A stretch of 42,875 nt of DNA from Alphaproteobacteria bacterium (GTDB lineage Bacteria > Pseudomonadota > Alphaproteobacteria > Micavibrionales > Micavibrionaceae), in contig JAMASZ010000014.1 of the NCBI GenBank assembly GCA_023301585.1, positions 1 through 42,875 on the forward strand, given 5' to 3'. The position numbers were made by a program, and so were the translations under genes. Within the stretch, counting starts at the first letter, position 1; the number at the start of each line of letters is the position of its first letter. The notes beneath the pieces are model-generated. The model saw only the letters and a program-made list of their open reading frames with translations, did no database searches and was not told the DNA's origin. Below are positions 9,236 to 18,719 of this stretch, piece after piece.

Positions 9236-10036
9236 ATGCAGAAGACATTACTGGAGATAGTCCAGAGTACACTAGGTAGCATGGACTCTGATGCAGTTGA
9301 TAGTATCGGGGACACTATTGAAAGTGAACAGATAGCTATTACCGCACAGGAGCAGTTCTATGAACTCGCTACCTACCAACGTGTCCCCCAGTTTGAGGAG
9401 CTTACACAGCTCATTGGACTGAGCGACAACACGCAGGCTACGGTTATGAAGATACCCGAGAATGCCACAGACATTAAGGATGTGAGGTACAGGCATACTG
9501 ATAGTCAGGGCCGTACCACCTTCCGTAGTATATATTACCTTGATAAGGATGCCTTCCTTGATACTCAGCTTATGTTGAGAGTAGGGGACAGCAATGTAGG
9601 TGAGAACATCCTCGCTGACAATGTACGTATCCCTTATCGTAATGACTTAGGACCGACCTGTTGGACCACCTTCGATGATGAGCACCTCGTGTTCGACTCC
9701 ATTGATACTATAGATCAACAAGATAATACGCTACACAATGACAGCTCACTGGTACTGGCCTATATCATACCTACCTTTCAGCTAAGAGATGACTTCATAC
9801 CGGAGGTTCCGGCTAAGATGTTCTCTCAATACATGAATATGATAAAGGAAATCAATAGTTATGAGCAACGCCAAATCAGTAACGAAGTCCGCACCCGCCG
9901 CAGCGAAAGGCAAGGCCACCGCAACCGTCACTTCGGAAGTATCGCAGACGGTTCGGACGAGGGATTCACATCTGACTCAGGAATGGGCAGGTTCAGACGA
10001 CCAAGTAGGTACAACAGGGGCGGACGTTTCCGATAA
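9236..10036 (+). CDS. Tail tubular protein A-like (adaptor/gatekeeper)
   Basis: A 266-aa protein that would connect the portal to the tail nozzle. Place (after capsid and terminator, before the large tubular B protein), length and the N-terminal helical pattern with A-x-x-A-L/Q-E-Q-F-Y-E-L-A fit gp11-like adaptors. Two ATG codons stand in tandem at 9233 and 9236; the second has the better spacing (5 bases) from AGGAGG. The C-terminal ~60 residues are Arg/Ser/Gly-rich. They are encoded by DNA that in another frame is the start of the 116-aa gene at 9861. Confidence 0.82.
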   Translation: MQKTLLEIVQSTLGSMDSDAVDSIGDTIESEQIAITAQEQFYELATYQRVPQFEELTQLIGLSDNTQATVMKIPENATDIKDVRYRHTDSQGRTTFRSIYYLDKDAFLDTQLMLRVGDSNVGENILADNVRIPYRNDLGPTCWTTFDDEHLVFDSIDTIDQQDNTLHNDSSLVLAYIIPTFQLRDDFIPEVPAKMFSQYMNMIKEINSYEQRQISNEVRTRRSERQGHRNRHFGSIADGSDEGFTSDSGMGRFRRPSRYNRGGRFR

Positions 10037-10211
10037 GATCCGATGTGGTCTCCCTGATAACAAGGGATTGAAGATTATTACAGTCCCCGGTGGCCTGTAT
10101 AAGGTCAAGAACCTAGCCGGTGGTATCGCACCCGCCCCTATGGGAGGTATGCACTCTGAGCTGAGTAAACTACAGGGTAATGTTTTGAAGTACAATCAAC
10201 AGGTGAAGTAA
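9861..10211 (+). CDS. 116-aa protein overlapping tail tubular A out of frame (hypothetical)
   Basis: The ATG at 9861 lies inside the tail tubular A gene and gives a 176-bp overlap in another frame. Residues 1-57, from the overlap, are low-complexity Ala/Thr/Ser/Lys. Residues 58-116, downstream of the tail gene stop, look like an ordinary folded domain (IRCGLPDNKGLKIITVPGG, then GGMHSELSKLQGNVLKY). No alternative ATG or GTG start lies before the unique part except TTG at 10066. The stop overlaps the ATG of tail tubular B (TAATG). The unique part is probably real coding sequence; whether the long overlap is translated is uncertain. Function unknown, perhaps a tail assembly factor. Confidence 0.6.
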   Translation: MSNAKSVTKSAPAAAKGKATATVTSEVSQTVRTRDSHLTQEWAGSDDQVGTTGADVSDKIRCGLPDNKGLKIITVPGGLYKVKNLAGGIAPAPMGGMHSELSKLQGNVLKYNQQVK

Positions 10212-12964
10212 TGGCAGTCACTCCGTATACCAAAGTATCTTCAGCCAGTATCGCTGGCCTAGTAACAGATGGGAATGCTTTGTTGTCTACGGACCAGAGC
10301 AACCTCGATGAGGCTAACTACGAACTACTACGAGACGGAACTCGTAGACGTAGGCGACCTATAGTACAGGAGACAGATGGTGCTACTACCTTCTTAGGCT
10401 CTAGCGCTAACTCTCTACGATCCAGCTACCTATGGCAGACCCCTGCTTTTAGAGATAACTACTCCATCCTATGTGAGGAGAACAACGGTGACATCCTCTT
10501 CTATGAGGTAGACCACGATAACCCAAGCTACATGCGTAGGAAGGAGGTCAGCAATGATCGTCTACGCTTAGAACTATGGGGGACAGGAGACTTTAACCGT
10601 GTCGATCACCCACAGGGTGAGATAGCCTGCACCTATACTGAGGGTAACGGCTCTCTTTATGTATTCAACTCCAGAGCAGGCACCATCAAGGTTGATCTAC
10701 TCGATGATAATACCCTACGGATGTCCCCCATCAATACATGGGTCAGGGACTACCGAGGTGCTGCTGAGAGAGATCAGTTAGACTACCGTAGGCCACGGGT
10801 TGCGCCAATCAATACCTTTGCTGCTAGTAACCCATTCATAGACCCTGAAGAGGAGGTACTAATTACCTCTGAATTAGGAGCACAGAGAGCATACAACCTG
10901 TCCAACACAGGGTGGGATGCGAAAGCTATCTCTGAGTTTATGATACAATCAGATCAAGACTACACTGTGAGAGATGGGGCTAACCCCTACATCTCAGAGG
11001 GAGCACAGGTAGAGACGATCAGTACTAATCTCATCAGCTCCAACACTCACTACACTGTTGTACGTAAGGTCATTAACAACCCATCTCTCTGGCCTGCTGT
11101 TACAGATAAGTATCTAGCAGGTAGGCAGGTAGATGACAGGGGTATAGATCAGTTCTCTTTTCCTCAGCTGATACAGGCTAAGGACAGCACTAACCCACCC
11201 CCTATGGGTGCAAGGATTGGAGTAAGTGAGTTCAGCCCTGCGGGTTCTCTTTCTGGAGTGCCAGTAGAGCGTAAGAGCTCTACTGCAACCCTTGTTAGCG
11301 GAGATAACGTAAGCTTCGATGTGACGTTCAACAAGAGGCAACAGCATTATAGAGGCTTCCGAGCAGATAATATCTCATTTGTACATAGCCTAACATTTAC
11401 CGTACAGAAGGATGGAAGAACATACCAAGGCGGCTTATCGGGAGCTTTACGTACTACCTTCATTAGCGATGACGGACTAACATCACGATTTTATCTACCA
11501 AATGGTAGGATGAGCGGGTACGCTAACATAGAGCTGAAGTCTCTATACATGCACCCCTCTCCTGAGTACTTCCCCGACAATGCACGGTTCGCTACTAACG
11601 CATATGACTATGCAGACACCAAAGCACGGCCCCTAGCTGGAGCTTTCTTTGCTGGTAGGTTGTGGCAGACCTCTGATGGACATAACAGACTGTACTACTC
11701 ACAGGTTGTTGACGTTAGTACTTCTATAACAGATAACCCCGGACCTAATCTAGAGAGCCTATGCTTTGCGTATGCAGACCCTACCGATGGGGATGATAAC
11801 TCTGTAGTGGCTACTGATGGAGGGTATGTTAATTCTAACGACAGCGGTACACACTATGGACTGGTTACACTCGGTGACAGCCTGCTCCTCTTGACAGATA
11901 GGGGCATATGGGCAATAAGGCCGGGAAGTGGTAATGCTTTCTCAGCGTCAGACTACCAGTATGTCAAGGTAGTAGGTGCTGAGGTACTAGGTAGCCAAGC
12001 ATTTGTATCTACAGGGGATCAAGTCCATGTAGCTACAGATGAGGGGATTCTAGTACTATCAATGCAGAGCTCTAGCTTTGGAAATACCAGTGTACAGGTA
12101 GAAAGGGTATTAGATAATAGGTTAATGAACGCCTACGATGACATAGTAGACAAGTGGCCTAATCCTACAGCAGGGTATGATCCTGAGAGCCGTGTCGTTA
12201 GATGGTTGTTCCGACCTAAGCTGGATAACTACCCTGATGAGGGGCAGCCAGTACTATCCTACTCTATGTATCACAACTCGTGGTACAAGTATGTACTCGG
12301 AGCTGATAGTAGAGTCTTTGATATGGTAGTCCTGCCCTATGCAGCTAACACATCCACTTATAACAAGTTCCGATACCTAGTAGGCGGCCTCTCTAGTCCT
12401 ACCTCTAATGTCTACCTTACAGGGTGGGGAGTGGAGGTGGAGTTTGGACCAGAAGGCACCGGGCTATGGGTCCAGAATGGTGTACGGACAGTGGAGCTAT
12501 TCGCTGACTATAGGCCATTACCTGCTGATGTAAACAATGCACGGGAGTCTCCCAAGGCTTTCATGTTAACGAACCACATGCTCCCCGGAGAGGCTATCAA
12601 GTGGTCTCAGATCAACTACATCGTGGTACATAACCGCAATGTAACAGAGACATGGAGGGATGTAGGTAACAACATCATCCGACCTAGCGTAGATGGAGGC
12701 ACCCTCCTATCAATACGGTGGGACTGGATGAACCAGAAGAGTACAGGTAAGTGGGCTGACCCATATCAGACATACCGTTATCGTAGATCGTATCTCCCAA
12801 CAGGGATAACAGAAGATAATAAGTATGGAGAACCTGTACTGGTACACAAGATGAAGCTCAGAGGTAGGGGGAGAGAGTTTAGACTCTTCTTTGAATCTGA
12901 TGGGCATAAAGACAGTCATATAGAAGGATGGGCATACCAAGGCTACATCCTAAACGAGGTATAG
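10211..12964 (+). CDS. Tail tubular protein B-like (tail nozzle)
   Basis: A 917-aa, mainly beta protein in the T7 gp12 position; gp12 is ~794 aa. It would form the hexameric nozzle to which adhesins bind. The opening, with a repeated R-R-R-R-P near residue 47, N-S-L-R-S-S-Y-L-W-Q and beta-propeller-like repeats such as L-T-D-R-G-I-W-A-I-R and V-A-T-D-E-G-I-L-V-L, resembles nozzle proteins of T7-like phages. AGGTGA serves as ribosome binding site. It ends 1 bp before the internal protein gene. Confidence 0.85.
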   Translation: MAVTPYTKVSSASIAGLVTDGNALLSTDQSNLDEANYELLRDGTRRRRRPIVQETDGATTFLGSSANSLRSSYLWQTPAFRDNYSILCEENNGDILFYEVDHDNPSYMRRKEVSNDRLRLELWGTGDFNRVDHPQGEIACTYTEGNGSLYVFNSRAGTIKVDLLDDNTLRMSPINTWVRDYRGAAERDQLDYRRPRVAPINTFAASNPFIDPEEEVLITSELGAQRAYNLSNTGWDAKAISEFMIQSDQDYTVRDGANPYISEGAQVETISTNLISSNTHYTVVRKVINNPSLWPAVTDKYLAGRQVDDRGIDQFSFPQLIQAKDSTNPPPMGARIGVSEFSPAGSLSGVPVERKSSTATLVSGDNVSFDVTFNKRQQHYRGFRADNISFVHSLTFTVQKDGRTYQGGLSGALRTTFISDDGLTSRFYLPNGRMSGYANIELKSLYMHPSPEYFPDNARFATNAYDYADTKARPLAGAFFAGRLWQTSDGHNRLYYSQVVDVSTSITDNPGPNLESLCFAYADPTDGDDNSVVATDGGYVNSNDSGTHYGLVTLGDSLLLLTDRGIWAIRPGSGNAFSASDYQYVKVVGAEVLGSQAFVSTGDQVHVATDEGILVLSMQSSSFGNTSVQVERVLDNRLMNAYDDIVDKWPNPTAGYDPESRVVRWLFRPKLDNYPDEGQPVLSYSMYHNSWYKYVLGADSRVFDMVVLPYAANTSTYNKFRYLVGGLSSPTSNVYLTGWGVEVEFGPEGTGLWVQNGVRTVELFADYRPLPADVNNARESPKAFMLTNHMLPGEAIKWSQINYIVVHNRNVTETWRDVGNNIIRPSVDGGTLLSIRWDWMNQKSTGKWADPYQTYRYRRSYLPTGITEDNKYGEPVLVHKMKLRGRGREFRLFFESDGHKDSHIEGWAYQGYILNEV

Positions 12965-12965
12965 T

Positions 12966-13433
12966 ATGGCATTTGGAGCAATATTATCTGGTATAGGTAT
13001 CGTAAGCTCCCTACTTGGGGCTAATGAGAGCCGTAGGGCCAGTAACGCTGCGGAAGATGCAGAGGAATTGGCTGCTAAGAGGCAGGCAATCATTAACGTA
13101 CAGAGTAGACGAGCTGCTGCCGCATCAATACGGAGGCAACAGGCTCAACAAAGGGCTGCATCCATAGCAACAGGACAGGGAGGAGGGTCAGCGGATAACG
13201 CTACCCGAAGCTCTGTAGCAGCACAAGGTATCGCTGCCCTAGCTACCCAGTCTCAACAGATTGAGCTAGGTGCAGATATCAATGAGCAGATCGCAAGGTC
13301 TAATGAGTACACCAATAGAGCAAGTAACTTCAATGCAGTCAGTTCACTGTCTTCACAGGTTGCTGGCTTAGCAGGTAGCGTGGGTGGTGGGGTTAGTGCA
13401 ACCGTCCCCGGACTACCTGTCGCACCAGTATAA
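12966..13433 (+). CDS. Small internal virion (ejection) protein, gp14-like
   Basis: A 155-aa protein beginning with a hydrophobic Gly/Ala/Ile segment (residues 3-18, IL-GIGIVSSLLG), followed by a long Arg/Ala/Gln-rich helix (~20-85) and a Gly/Ala-rich hydrophobic C-terminus (~125-145). This hydrophobic, helical, hydrophobic layout and the place between tail nozzle and two large proteins match the smallest ejected core protein of T7-like phages, gp14. That protein forms the outer-membrane part of the DNA channel. Homology is inferred from layout, not from motif identity. Confidence 0.75.
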   Translation: MAFGAILSGIGIVSSLLGANESRRASNAAEDAEELAAKRQAIINVQSRRAAAASIRRQQAQQRAASIATGQGGGSADNATRSSVAAQGIAALATQSQQIELGADINEQIARSNEYTNRASNFNAVSSLSSQVAGLAGSVGGGVSATVPGLPVAPV

Positions 13434-13446
13434 CAAAGGATACATC

Positions 13447-16400
13447 ATGTCACTCAACTCCCTAGTACAAGAAAGCATTAACAACCCTCCTGTAGATACT
13501 GATGTGATCGGTACTGAGGGAGCTGTAGTGGCAGATCCTTTAGCTCAAGCCCGTAGTGAGGCTTTCGTTAAGATGGCTGATACTACATATGACACCTCGG
13601 ATGAAAGTCCGGGACGTAAGTATGCATTCGATGCTATCAATGCACAGAACGCTAAGGTACTACAGGGTAGATTGGCTGATGAAGCTCTGACTACTCGTAG
13701 GGCTGAAGCTAGTGCTATAGAACAACAGATCCTTGACTCCCCAATGACACCAGAGGCAGCCTTCGGTACCATACGTGACCTGAGAGCAGCACTGAGTGCA
13801 GGTACGGAGCCAGAGGATCTAGCAGTACAGGAACTATCAGCCCGTAACATGCAGGAAGCAGCTAGAGCTAATCAGGAAGACATTGCTCTGGTACAGGCAG
13901 TAGAGGATCAAGAGAAGTATAGCTCTGCTGCCATGTTGGAGAGCCTACGTGCTAAGATCGGACAGGAGTTTGATGCTACCATCCCCGGATTAGAGGATGC
14001 GTATGAGTTCATCACCTCTGGTATCCTGTTCCCCAAGAGCGGGGGCACTAACGTAGCAGGACTGATGGAAGATACCTTTGGTGTCAGCGTAGGGTTCCTT
14101 GAGCAGTTCGCTCCGGGGGATCGTATCGTAGAGCTACAGAAGGTATGGGGACAAATGACTGGGCCTCAGAGAGCCTCGGCTGTCAAGAGAGCACACGCAT
14201 CTATCTCCAAGAGAGCAGGTATCCTATTCGATAATGAATCTGATGCTATGATTATGATGAATGCACTGGAGGCCATCGCTGGCCCTCGTGTACAGGCAGA
14301 GGCAGCTCGTGTAGCTGGGACTACTGGACAGTTCATCGACACTATTCTAACTCTTGCTGGTGCTGTGCCATTGAAAGCGCTGGGTAAGGGAGCTAAAGCA
14401 GGTAAGGACTTGGTTGTATCGGGAGAGAGGAGTTCTTCTTTCACTGGTGTAGCTAGGCCTATTCAAGAAGGTACTGATCTAGTATCTAATAACCTGCCTG
14501 TAACTAACAATCTCCCTGTTACTACTACCGATAAGGGTACAAACCTGATCCGTGGAGTTGAAGGAGAGCTAGTAGGCGAACAATTGCTGCTTACCCATCA
14601 AAAGAAGCAGCTCGGTGTGGACTCCTTAGAGGGCGAGTTTACCGACATCAGTGGGGTAGGTAGGGTAGAGGGCACAAAGGCTGCGAGAGGGGCTAAGATC
14701 ACCCCTGATGAGGTATTAGGCGGTACACCCAAGCCAAGTATACTACCAGATGAGGTACTTCCTTCGCCACAGGCTGCATTAGAGGAGACAATTGAGCTCC
14801 GATCTGGTGCTAGTAAGGCAGGAAGAGACTCTATCGCACGACGTAAAGAGATGGCAGGTATACTACGTGGGTACCCACATACGGGTACACCAGCCTTCTC
14901 CCCAGCACAGGTATTGGACAACGTAGCACCTAAAGCATCTGGTCCTATCCTGTCTGATGCTGTAACAGATGCTACTGGTAACATAGCCCGAGGACTGGGA
15001 GCTACCAGAGCACAGGTAGTAGATGACACTATCGTACCTAATGTAGGTGGTGGCCCTATCCGTAGAGGAGCTACACTCTTAGGTTCTGACGTATCCAATC
15101 AGCTATCAGATGCAGGATCTAGTATCATCAACATGATGCACGACTCTAAACTATATACTGCTGCTGAGATAAAGAAAGTAGAAGAGAACCTAGGTAAGAC
15201 GCTCGACAATCTGGTATCTGATGAGGTCACTCTGGTCAATAAGAGTGAGGCTTTCATAGATGCTGATGCTGGTAAAGTCTCAATGAACTACACTATCGGG
15301 GCTGGTGGGGGTAATACCTTTGCCACTGCTGCTGATGCTAGAGCATTCATTAGTCGCCTGCCGTCTGAGAAGCTGGATACCTTTGAGGTACTCAAGTTCG
15401 ACAGTAAGCAGAACCAGTATGTACCTTACAAAGGACAGGCTGACCTCCGTGGTGACTACCTGTTGAGAGCTCGGTACACACACTCTCGTTCATCGGGAGC
15501 TAGTAAGGAGGATGTACTGCGCAATGATACAGTAAACAGATTAACTAACAATGTTGATACTTCTGTGTCTTACATCAAGCGTGTATCAGAAGGTATCTCT
15601 CGATTAGACATCCGACAGTCTCAGGTAGCAGGGGTCTTTAAGCAGATCCTAAAGCCGATGGAGGCGTTAAAGAGTAAGGCTGACCTAGACGACGTATGGG
15701 GTGTTCTGAAGTCTGCTGAGAGGCAGGCAGAGGACTACACACAGGGTCAGTTGACTCGTCAGATGGGTGGAGACATGAAGAAGGTCGCTGCTTATCGCTC
15801 AGTACGTAGATTCTATCAAGCCATCTATGAAGTACGTAACCAACAGTACCGTGATCTGCTCTCTAAGCGAGGGTTCCTCACTCATACACACCCTGACGGT
15901 ACAAATGGGTGGGTTAAGCCAATCAAGGACTCCGATAGCGTAGTCACTGTATGGTGGGATGAGGCAGGTACAGTAGTAACTAAGCAGGAATTGCTAGATC
16001 AAGGTATCGAGCTAGATATACTGGAAGGATTCAAGCCTAGAAGGGCTGAGGTCAAAGACGGTATGTCTATGGAGACCCCTTATGTAGCAGTGAGAAAGGG
16101 TAAGGCTGATCTTCAACCACTCCCTTCTCAGGTATTATATAATAAGAAGACATATCTTGGTAGGCACATGCAAGCTAGGTATGTAGTGGAGGAGTTCGAT
16201 AACGTAGTCGTTAACGGAAAGGTATCTCAGGTAGGTAGGGTGGTAGCAGTAGCTAATAACCCTGTCGATGCTAGTAAAGCAGCCCTGTTATCCCCTACTC
16301 GTAGGTCACGTCGAGCTATCGAGACTACAGAGACAGATGCTAGCTACCTAGCTCAAGAGTTGAACCAGATGCACGATCTTCAGATGCTTACCAATACCAA

Positions 16401-18711
16401 GCATCGTATGGATTTCGAGGCAATGGACGTAACACGTCAACATTCAGTCGTATCCCCCAGTGAATCACTGGATAGGGTACGTAACACCATGTCTAAGAAC
16501 GTAGTCCTCAATGAGTGGACTGAGTACAACACTAACAAGTGGGTACAAACCTACGGCCATCTGTTCAGTCGTAAGGGATTCCCTTGGGGTGGAGAGATCA
16601 GCCTGAAGTCGGACTTAGCGACTGATCCTGAAGCTATACGTCAGTTGGCTAGGGCACGTAAGGTACGTGAAAGGATTCAATTGACCTCTGGGGTACATGA
16701 TTTGCAGATAGGGGAGAGAATACAGCAGAAGCTACTGGGTACAGGAGAATGGTTGTCCCGAGCTGGTGCTAATGCGATAAAGAAAGGGGATGCTGGCCTC
16801 CTGCGGAGTATGCAGGTCAAGTCCATCAACACAGCAGCTCATATCTTTAGCTCAGCAGCAGATCATAACATCGTTAATAAGTCTAAGTCACTGGCTCACC
16901 TGTCCTTTATCGTAGCTAACCCTATACGTCAGCTTGTCATGCAGAGTACGTCTGCTTTGATGTACGCTGGCATACAACACGGGTCTAAGTACTTCGCTAC
17001 AGGTCACGCAGCTAGGGATCTGGCTTACCTTGCAATGGCTAAGTCATACAAGGACATAGATGCAGGCGAGTTTGGTAAGATTGTAGACAAGTATGCCAAG
17101 GCAGCCGGTGTAGATAAGAAGACAGCAGAGAGGTTCTTCAAGGACTTCGAGGACTCTGGTACAATGGGGTCCGTAAGTGGACACCAGTTCCTTGAGCATG
17201 GCTTTAATGCAGGTGGCTCCTACCGTAATCATGCCGGTACCTATGGTACTGAGGATGCTCCCGGATTCTTGGGAAGAGTAGGTCACTCAATCAAAGGTGG
17301 AAGTCAGACAGCAATACGTTCTACTTCTAAGTATGGCTTTGAGGCAGGTGAAAAGGCTAATCGTATCAGTGCTTACCTAGCAGTACGTAATAAGCACCTT
17401 GTTAATGGTACTCTCGATCAGGTAGATGCTACTGATCTAGGCACTGAGGGACTCAGGGTGTCAGGTAACATGGGACAGTACAGTAAGGCAGCCTTTCAGT
17501 CTGGTGCCCTTGGTCTTCCCTTCCAGTTCATGTCTTACACTACACGAATGATACAGTACATGCTACCACAGACTAAGTGGACATCATGGGTTGCATCAGA
17601 TGTGTTGTCAGGTAATGAGAAAGCAAAGATAGGACTGTGGCAAGCGGTGATGTTCGGTACTGGTGGGTTGGGAGTTGGGTCTATGTTTATAGACGGAGCC
17701 AAAGACGCAGGTATCGAGGTAGATCCACTGGTTCAGGAGGCTCTTGAGGAGGGATTGGCAGGGTTAGGTATAGAGGCAGTGATTGAGGCGTTAGCCGGTG
17801 GCGATGCCAACATCAATATCTCTGGAACTATGGGTCCACTGAGTGGATTGACTGGTGATCTTCAGGTTGTGTTCGGTAAGGCAGAGAGAGCAGCTACTCC
17901 GCTTGGTCTGGCTTACAAGGTCATAGCTGATATGGCTACAGGTGTACCACTAGGGTACGAAGACCTGACTGGTGCTAGTTCTGGTGCTGTTGGCAACCTC
18001 TTTGGTATCGCTAAGAACACCATGAACATCTGGTCTAACCCAGTACTGGGGACAGGTGAGAAGTTGGAGCTACAGGCTCGTGATCTAGCGATCATGTTAC
18101 CTGCTGTCAACAATGTGCTACAGGCACGGATGATGGCTACCACTGGTGAGTACGTGAATAAGTATGGTACCCCTATTGCTCAGGTAACTATCGCTGAAGC
18201 CCTCTCACGAGGACTGATAGGTGTAGGTCCAGAGCAAGTCAAGGATGTATATGAACTTAACGCACAGCTAAGAGGTAAGAGGACTAGATTGCTTGATCCT
18301 TCACACAAGGAGCTTTCTACAAGCGGCAAGGACTTGGCAGGATTTACCTACAATGCTCTACGACAGCTAAGTAATGGTCAGATGTCTAAGGAAGAGGCGA
18401 TGAACCGCATCGAGGCAGGTAATGCTGGTGTATTCATGGCTTATGAGGACCAGACTGACAAGGGTATAGTGCAAGCATCCATGCGTAAGGAGCTGATACG
18501 ACTGGTAGGGAGTAAGGAGACGCTAGCAGATGAGTTGGTTAATCTTATGGCCTCAGACTTTGAACTTACCCATGAACTGGGTTGGGACAAGGTAGTCAGA
18601 CACCTCGAGAAGGTAGGGCCAAGTGCCTATAAGGACTTCGTTATAGAGAATATACGTAAGTCACAAGAGAATGAGAGTGGTTCCAAGTTAACCTTTGAAC
18701 CTGAACTTTAG
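13447..18711 (+). CDS. Giant internal virion protein (1754 aa), probable ejection protein
   Basis: It starts at ATG 13447 with AAAGGA upstream; a longer in-frame start at 13384 would overlap the previous gene by 50 bp without a ribosome binding site. The 1754-residue length exceeds T7 gp16 (1318 aa). It is mostly helical, with long Ala/Glu/Arg-rich stretches (1-250), a Gly/Val-rich patch near residues ~300-330, a central alpha/beta part, and a Gly/Ala-rich stretch with hydrophobic helices around residues ~1390-1500 that could insert in membrane. In T7-like phages such proteins are ejected before the DNA to build a trans-envelope channel. I do not see a clear lytic transglycosylase motif at the N-terminus. 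Role is inferred from order, size and composition. Confidence 0.75.
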   Translation: MSLNSLVQESINNPPVDTDVIGTEGAVVADPLAQARSEAFVKMADTTYDTSDESPGRKYAFDAINAQNAKVLQGRLADEALTTRRAEASAIEQQILDSPMTPEAAFGTIRDLRAALSAGTEPEDLAVQELSARNMQEAARANQEDIALVQAVEDQEKYSSAAMLESLRAKIGQEFDATIPGLEDAYEFITSGILFPKSGGTNVAGLMEDTFGVSVGFLEQFAPGDRIVELQKVWGQMTGPQRASAVKRAHASISKRAGILFDNESDAMIMMNALEAIAGPRVQAEAARVAGTTGQFIDTILTLAGAVPLKALGKGAKAGKDLVVSGERSSSFTGVARPIQEGTDLVSNNLPVTNNLPVTTTDKGTNLIRGVEGELVGEQLLLTHQKKQLGVDSLEGEFTDISGVGRVEGTKAARGAKITPDEVLGGTPKPSILPDEVLPSPQAALEETIELRSGASKAGRDSIARRKEMAGILRGYPHTGTPAFSPAQVLDNVAPKASGPILSDAVTDATGNIARGLGATRAQVVDDTIVPNVGGGPIRRGATLLGSDVSNQLSDAGSSIINMMHDSKLYTAAEIKKVEENLGKTLDNLVSDEVTLVNKSEAFIDADAGKVSMNYTIGAGGGNTFATAADARAFISRLPSEKLDTFEVLKFDSKQNQYVPYKGQADLRGDYLLRARYTHSRSSGASKEDVLRNDTVNRLTNNVDTSVSYIKRVSEGISRLDIRQSQVAGVFKQILKPMEALKSKADLDDVWGVLKSAERQAEDYTQGQLTRQMGGDMKKVAAYRSVRRFYQAIYEVRNQQYRDLLSKRGFLTHTHPDGTNGWVKPIKDSDSVVTVWWDEAGTVVTKQELLDQGIELDILEGFKPRRAEVKDGMSMETPYVAVRKGKADLQPLPSQVLYNKKTYLGRHMQARYVVEEFDNVVVNGKVSQVGRVVAVANNPVDASKAALLSPTRRSRRAIETTETDASYLAQELNQMHDLQMLTNTKHRMDFEAMDVTRQHSVVSPSESLDRVRNTMSKNVVLNEWTEYNTNKWVQTYGHLFSRKGFPWGGEISLKSDLATDPEAIRQLARARKVRERIQLTSGVHDLQIGERIQQKLLGTGEWLSRAGANAIKKGDAGLLRSMQVKSINTAAHIFSSAADHNIVNKSKSLAHLSFIVANPIRQLVMQSTSALMYAGIQHGSKYFATGHAARDLAYLAMAKSYKDIDAGEFGKIVDKYAKAAGVDKKTAERFFKDFEDSGTMGSVSGHQFLEHGFNAGGSYRNHAGTYGTEDAPGFLGRVGHSIKGGSQTAIRSTSKYGFEAGEKANRISAYLAVRNKHLVNGTLDQVDATDLGTEGLRVSGNMGQYSKAAFQSGALGLPFQFMSYTTRMIQYMLPQTKWTSWVASDVLSGNEKAKIGLWQAVMFGTGGLGVGSMFIDGAKDAGIEVDPLVQEALEEGLAGLGIEAVIEALAGGDANINISGTMGPLSGLTGDLQVVFGKAERAATPLGLAYKVIADMATGVPLGYEDLTGASSGAVGNLFGIAKNTMNIWSNPVLGTGEKLELQARDLAIMLPAVNNVLQARMMATTGEYVNKYGTPIAQVTIAEALSRGLIGVGPEQVKDVYELNAQLRGKRTRLLDPSHKELSTSGKDLAGFTYNALRQLSNGQMSKEEAMNRIEAGNAGVFMAYEDQTDKGIVQASMRKELIRLVGSKETLADELVNLMASDFELTHELGWDKVVRHLEKVGPSAYKDFVIENIRKSQENESGSKLTFEPEL

Positions 18712-18719
18712 GAAACAAT

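Noticed and set aside
13384-13446. Longer start of the giant internal virion protein
   Set aside because: Would overlap the previous gene by 50 bp and lacks a ribosome binding site; ATG 13447 has AAAGGA.
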